Below, one piece after another: positions 13,416 through 15,620 of a stretch of DNA of 15,620 nucleotides. The translations under genes were made by a program, and so were the position numbers. The notes under the pieces are model-generated. The model saw only the letters and a list, made by a program, of their open reading frames with translations. It did no database searches and was not told where the DNA came from. Origin of the DNA: Gammaproteobacteria bacterium. Its GTDB lineage: Bacteria > Pseudomonadota > Gammaproteobacteria > Pseudomonadales > Azotimanducaceae. Numbering within the stretch: the stretch's first letter is position 1; each line of letters begins with the position of its first letter. The stretch is from the NCBI GenBank assembly GCA_026706425.1, contig JAPOYW010000161.1:1-15620 (forward strand), given 5' to 3'.

Positions 13416-13431
13416 ACAACAGGAGAACGAC

Positions 13432-14523
13432 ATGGGGAAATGCTTGTCCATCGCGCTGCTTGCGTGCTGTCAGAGTGCTTGGGCGCTCGACGCGGCAGAG
13501 CTCGCGGCCCTGCTCGAGGAAGCTCGGGTCGAGATGAGAATGCCGGGACTACGCGCGGCGGTGCGTTTCCCGGATGGCCGCATCGTCAGCGCCGCGACGG
13601 GGCTTGCGGATCGGGAGGCGAACATCGCCCTCGACGACACGGTCCGGATGCCGGGCGGCAGCACGGGCAAGACGTTCGTGGCCGCGTTGACGATGCTCCT
13701 GGTCGAAGACGGTGTCCTGTCGCTCAACGACCACGCATCGAAGTGGGTCGGCGGCGAGCGCTGGTACAAACGCTTGCCGAATGACGACGAGATTCGCCTT
13801 CGCCACCTGCTCTCCCACTCGGCGGGGCTCGGCGACTACCCGTCGACGACGCGTTACCGCATGGGATCCATCTTTCGCGCCATCCGCCACGGCGGCATCC
13901 GTTTCGAACCGGAGGAGTTGATCGGCTTCATCGACCGCAAGCCGCTCTACCCGGTGGGGCGGGGCTACGCCTACACGGACGCCGGCTATCTCGTGCTTGG
14001 GCGCGTGATCGAGGCGGCGACGGGCCGAACCTACTACGACCTCGTCCGAGAGCGCATCCTCGAGCCGCAGGGCCTCGACGAGATCGGTCTGCAGGATCGA
14101 TCGGTGCTTCCGAACATCACCACCGGCTACATGAGGGGCGCCCGTAATCTCAGGAAGGACGGCACCATGAAGATCGATCCGTCCTCCGAGTGGACCGGCG
14201 GCGGCCTCACGACCAACCCGACCATGCTCGTGAAGTTCTACGGCGCCCTCACCGAAGGCCGGATCGTCAAGCCGGAAAGCCTCGCCACGATGCTCGAGTC
14301 GGGCTGGCGCAATCCCGAAACGCCGGACTGGCACTACGGATTCGGCCTGTTCGTGTACGACGACGGCGCCACGTTCGGGCACGGTGGCCTTTGGCCGGGC
14401 TACCGCACCCACGTGACGCACTACGCCGCGTCCGGGACCACGATCGCCGTGCAAACCAACCGGGACGGACGCCTGGACATGCAGGCGGTGGTGACACGAA
14501 TCGCGACCTCGGCCGGGCGCTAA
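13432..14523 (+). CDS. exported serine hydrolase of the beta-lactamase/esterase (class C-like) family
   Basis: The 363-residue protein starts at ATG 13432, with AGGAG at 13421-13425 six bases upstream. The leader MGKCLSIALLACCQSAWALD is either a signal peptide cut after WA or a lipoprotein signal (LLAC). The S-x-x-K motif is GGSTGK, with Ser77 nucleophile and Lys80. The Y-x-N position reads YTD (Tyr181-Asp183). The third motif is HGG (His317-Gly319). Other landmarks are LRHLLSHSAGLGDYP and YTDAGYLVLGRVIE. The family includes beta-lactamases, DD-peptidases and esterases, and the substrate cannot be told from sequence. Asp in place of Asn in the second motif is more common in esterase-like members, so antibiotic resistance should not be assumed. 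It acts in the periplasm. Confidence 0.85.
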   Translation: MGKCLSIALLACCQSAWALDAAELAALLEEARVEMRMPGLRAAVRFPDGRIVSAATGLADREANIALDDTVRMPGGSTGKTFVAALTMLLVEDGVLSLNDHASKWVGGERWYKRLPNDDEIRLRHLLSHSAGLGDYPSTTRYRMGSIFRAIRHGGIRFEPEELIGFIDRKPLYPVGRGYAYTDAGYLVLGRVIEAATGRTYYDLVRERILEPQGLDEIGLQDRSVLPNITTGYMRGARNLRKDGTMKIDPSSEWTGGGLTTNPTMLVKFYGALTEGRIVKPESLATMLESGWRNPETPDWHYGFGLFVYDDGATFGHGGLWPGYRTHVTHYAASGTTIAVQTNRDGRLDMQAVVTRIATSAGR

Positions 14524-14533
14524 CGACGCCGAC

Positions 14534-14548
14534 GCGCCCAAAGGGCGC
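14534..14548. terminator. hairpin between convergent genes, inner arm of the repeat family
   Basis: GCGCCC (14534-14539) pairs perfectly with GGGCGC (14543-14548) around AAA. It lies 10 bases after the serine hydrolase stop and 21 bases beyond the end of the convergent hydrolase gene, so it could stop transcription from both sides. The block CGACGCGCCC-AAA-GGGCGC matches the inner arms at 6548-6565, and a CTACG edge lies at 14570-14574. The outer arms are lost. No T-run is present. Confidence 0.45.
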
Positions 14549-14569
14549 ACCGGGAGGAGCCCGCCCCCT

Positions 14570-15457
14570 CTACGCGAGGGCTTTCCCGAACAGCACGAGG
14601 AGACGTGCCCAGGCCCGTTCGGCCTGCGGCTCGTTGTAGACGGCCGAATCCGGTGGACACCAACCGTGCAACGCGCCCTCGTAGACCTCGATCTCGGCGG
14701 CGAGCCCCGCGCCGTCGAAGGCCTCGCGCAAGGCGCCCTTCGCGTTCGGGTCGCGTTCGTCGTCGTTGTCCGCGATGGCGAACAGGAAGCTCGCACGCAT
14801 GGTGGGCACGAGCAGGTGGGGACTGTCCTCGGCGCCCGTGACGAGTCCGCCGCCGTGGAAAGACGCGCCTGCGCCGATGCGTTCGGGAACGGCGGCCGCG
14901 GTTCGCATGGTCATCGGACCACCCATGCAGTAGCCCGTGGTCCCGATCGGTCGGTTTGTGTCCACCGCGGCCTGGGCATCCAGGAAACCAACGAACGCCT
15001 TGGCGTCCGTGACGTTCGTCTCCGGCGTCAGCGACCGCGCCAGGGGCATCACCTTGCTGCGGGTGGCCTGGTCCCGGAAGCTCGCGCCCTCTTCGACGAC
15101 CGGGGACCGGGCTTGGCGGTAGTAGGGATTCACCACGAGGACGGAGTAGCCGGAGGCCGCCAACCGGTCGCCCATGCCGCGAAACGCGGGTCGCAGGCCG
15201 AGGATGTCGGGCCAGACGATCACGCCGGGATGACTTCCGGTTTCCGGATGCGTGAAATAGCAGTCCGCCTCGCCGTCCGGCGTCGCGACGCTGACATCGG
15301 AACCGGATACCGACTGAGCCGCCCGCACCTTGGGAGCAAGTGCCGCCAACGAAGCACCGGCGGCGGCGATGCCAAGCTGCCGCCGGGTCAACCAGCCGGC
15401 GCCGGTGGCTCTGCGACCGGCGTCTTCCGCGTCTTGGAGTGTTCGTTCGTTACACAT
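14570..15457 (-). CDS. Tat-exported dienelactone hydrolase-like protein
   Basis: From ATG 15457 the protein has 295 residues, with a GGGAG ribosome binding site upstream. The N-terminus carries a twin-arginine signal (LTRRQLGIAAAG, Arg25-Arg26, then SLAALAPKVRAA), so it is exported folded to the periplasm. The alpha/beta-hydrolase core has VIVWPDILGLRP, then GYSVLVVNPYYR. The Cys nucleophile is Cys177 in TGYCMGG. The acid is probably Asp230 in AIADNDD, and the base His264 in GALHGW. This Cys-Asp-His triad marks the dienelactone hydrolase family, which opens lactones in chlorocatechol breakdown but also includes many esterases of unknown substrate. The frame is open 30 codons further upstream, but the Shine-Dalgarno and Tat signal support 15457. 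It converges on the serine hydrolase gene. Confidence 0.85.
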   Translation of the reverse strand: MCNERTLQDAEDAGRRATGAGWLTRRQLGIAAAGASLAALAPKVRAAQSVSGSDVSVATPDGEADCYFTHPETGSHPGVIVWPDILGLRPAFRGMGDRLAASGYSVLVVNPYYRQARSPVVEEGASFRDQATRSKVMPLARSLTPETNVTDAKAFVGFLDAQAAVDTNRPIGTTGYCMGGPMTMRTAAAVPERIGAGASFHGGGLVTGAEDSPHLLVPTMRASFLFAIADNDDERDPNAKGALREAFDGAGLAAEIEVYEGALHGWCPPDSAVYNEPQAERAWARLLVLFGKALA

Positions 15458-15620
15458 GGGTTTTCTCCCGGCCTCACACACGGCGCTTGGCGCCGGTGCT
15501 GATTGTCTCACGCGAGTTGCCACCGCGGGACCGGGCGCCGACGGCATGGCACGGTCGTAGGGAACGGGCTGGGCCCGAGGCGACCCGACGCACAGCGGAG
15601 CGAAGGCGCGTCGTTGCCGA
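15458..15620. other. upstream region of the dienelactone hydrolase-like gene, right edge of window
   Basis: CGGCGC (15481-15486) and GCGCCG (15490-15495) form a 6-bp hairpin in the probable leader of the minus-strand gene. CGTAGGG at 15556-15562 resembles the edge of the dispersed hairpin repeats, but no clear stem follows. No gene is supported in these last 160 bases. Confidence 0.35.

Overview
The window is GC-rich, with compact bacterial genes. It carries a CobT-type cobaltochelatase subunit, a TonB-dependent receptor without a SusD partner, a formylglycine-type sulfatase and a Tat-exported hydrolase. This points to a Gram-negative bacterium, most likely a proteobacterium (perhaps a marine or host-associated gammaproteobacterium). 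The lineage is inferred from gene families only.

Left part (about 1-2260) is a zone of decayed toxin-antitoxin and nuclease genes. An Rpn-type PD-(D/E)XK nuclease gene (380-1329) is split by one missing base near 996/997. Its 3' part still holds an open small ORF (1060-1329) with a perfect AGGAGG in front. A second, separate copy of that C-terminal domain follows at 1367-1717. Next is a Phd antitoxin start (1821-1928) fused by deletion to a headless VapC toxin (1927-2259), with an operator-like palindrome still in front.

Centre-left (2379-6439): an intact cobT-like VWA gene, then a HicB antitoxin with a strong promoter and Shine-Dalgarno. The HicA toxin frame that follows has no usable start at the expected place and has Tyr where HicA has its catalytic His. 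After it comes an intact fused AAA-ATPase/PD-(D/E)XK protein.

Centre (6579-10882): a secreted sulfatase and a TonB-dependent receptor 26 bases apart look like one operon for recognising and desulfating an external sulfated compound. A TPR protein follows. Converging on it, on the minus strand, are two tandem copies of a small membrane-anchored coiled-coil protein that differ by an 18-residue insert.

Right part (11801-15457): an ankyrin-repeat protein, a small lipoprotein in an operon with an exported serine beta-lactamase-like hydrolase, and a convergent Tat-exported dienelactone hydrolase-like protein.

A family of GC-rich hairpins (GGGCGACC...GGTCGCCC outer arms, CGCGCCC-loop-GGGCGCG inner arms, CGTAGGGG-like edges) sits between genes at about 88-108, 4205-4245, 6482-6579 and 14534-14548, with a variant at 4764-4794. 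It appears to supply the stop codon of cobT and part of the start codon of the sulfatase gene. No tRNA, rRNA, CRISPR array or insertion sequence was seen.
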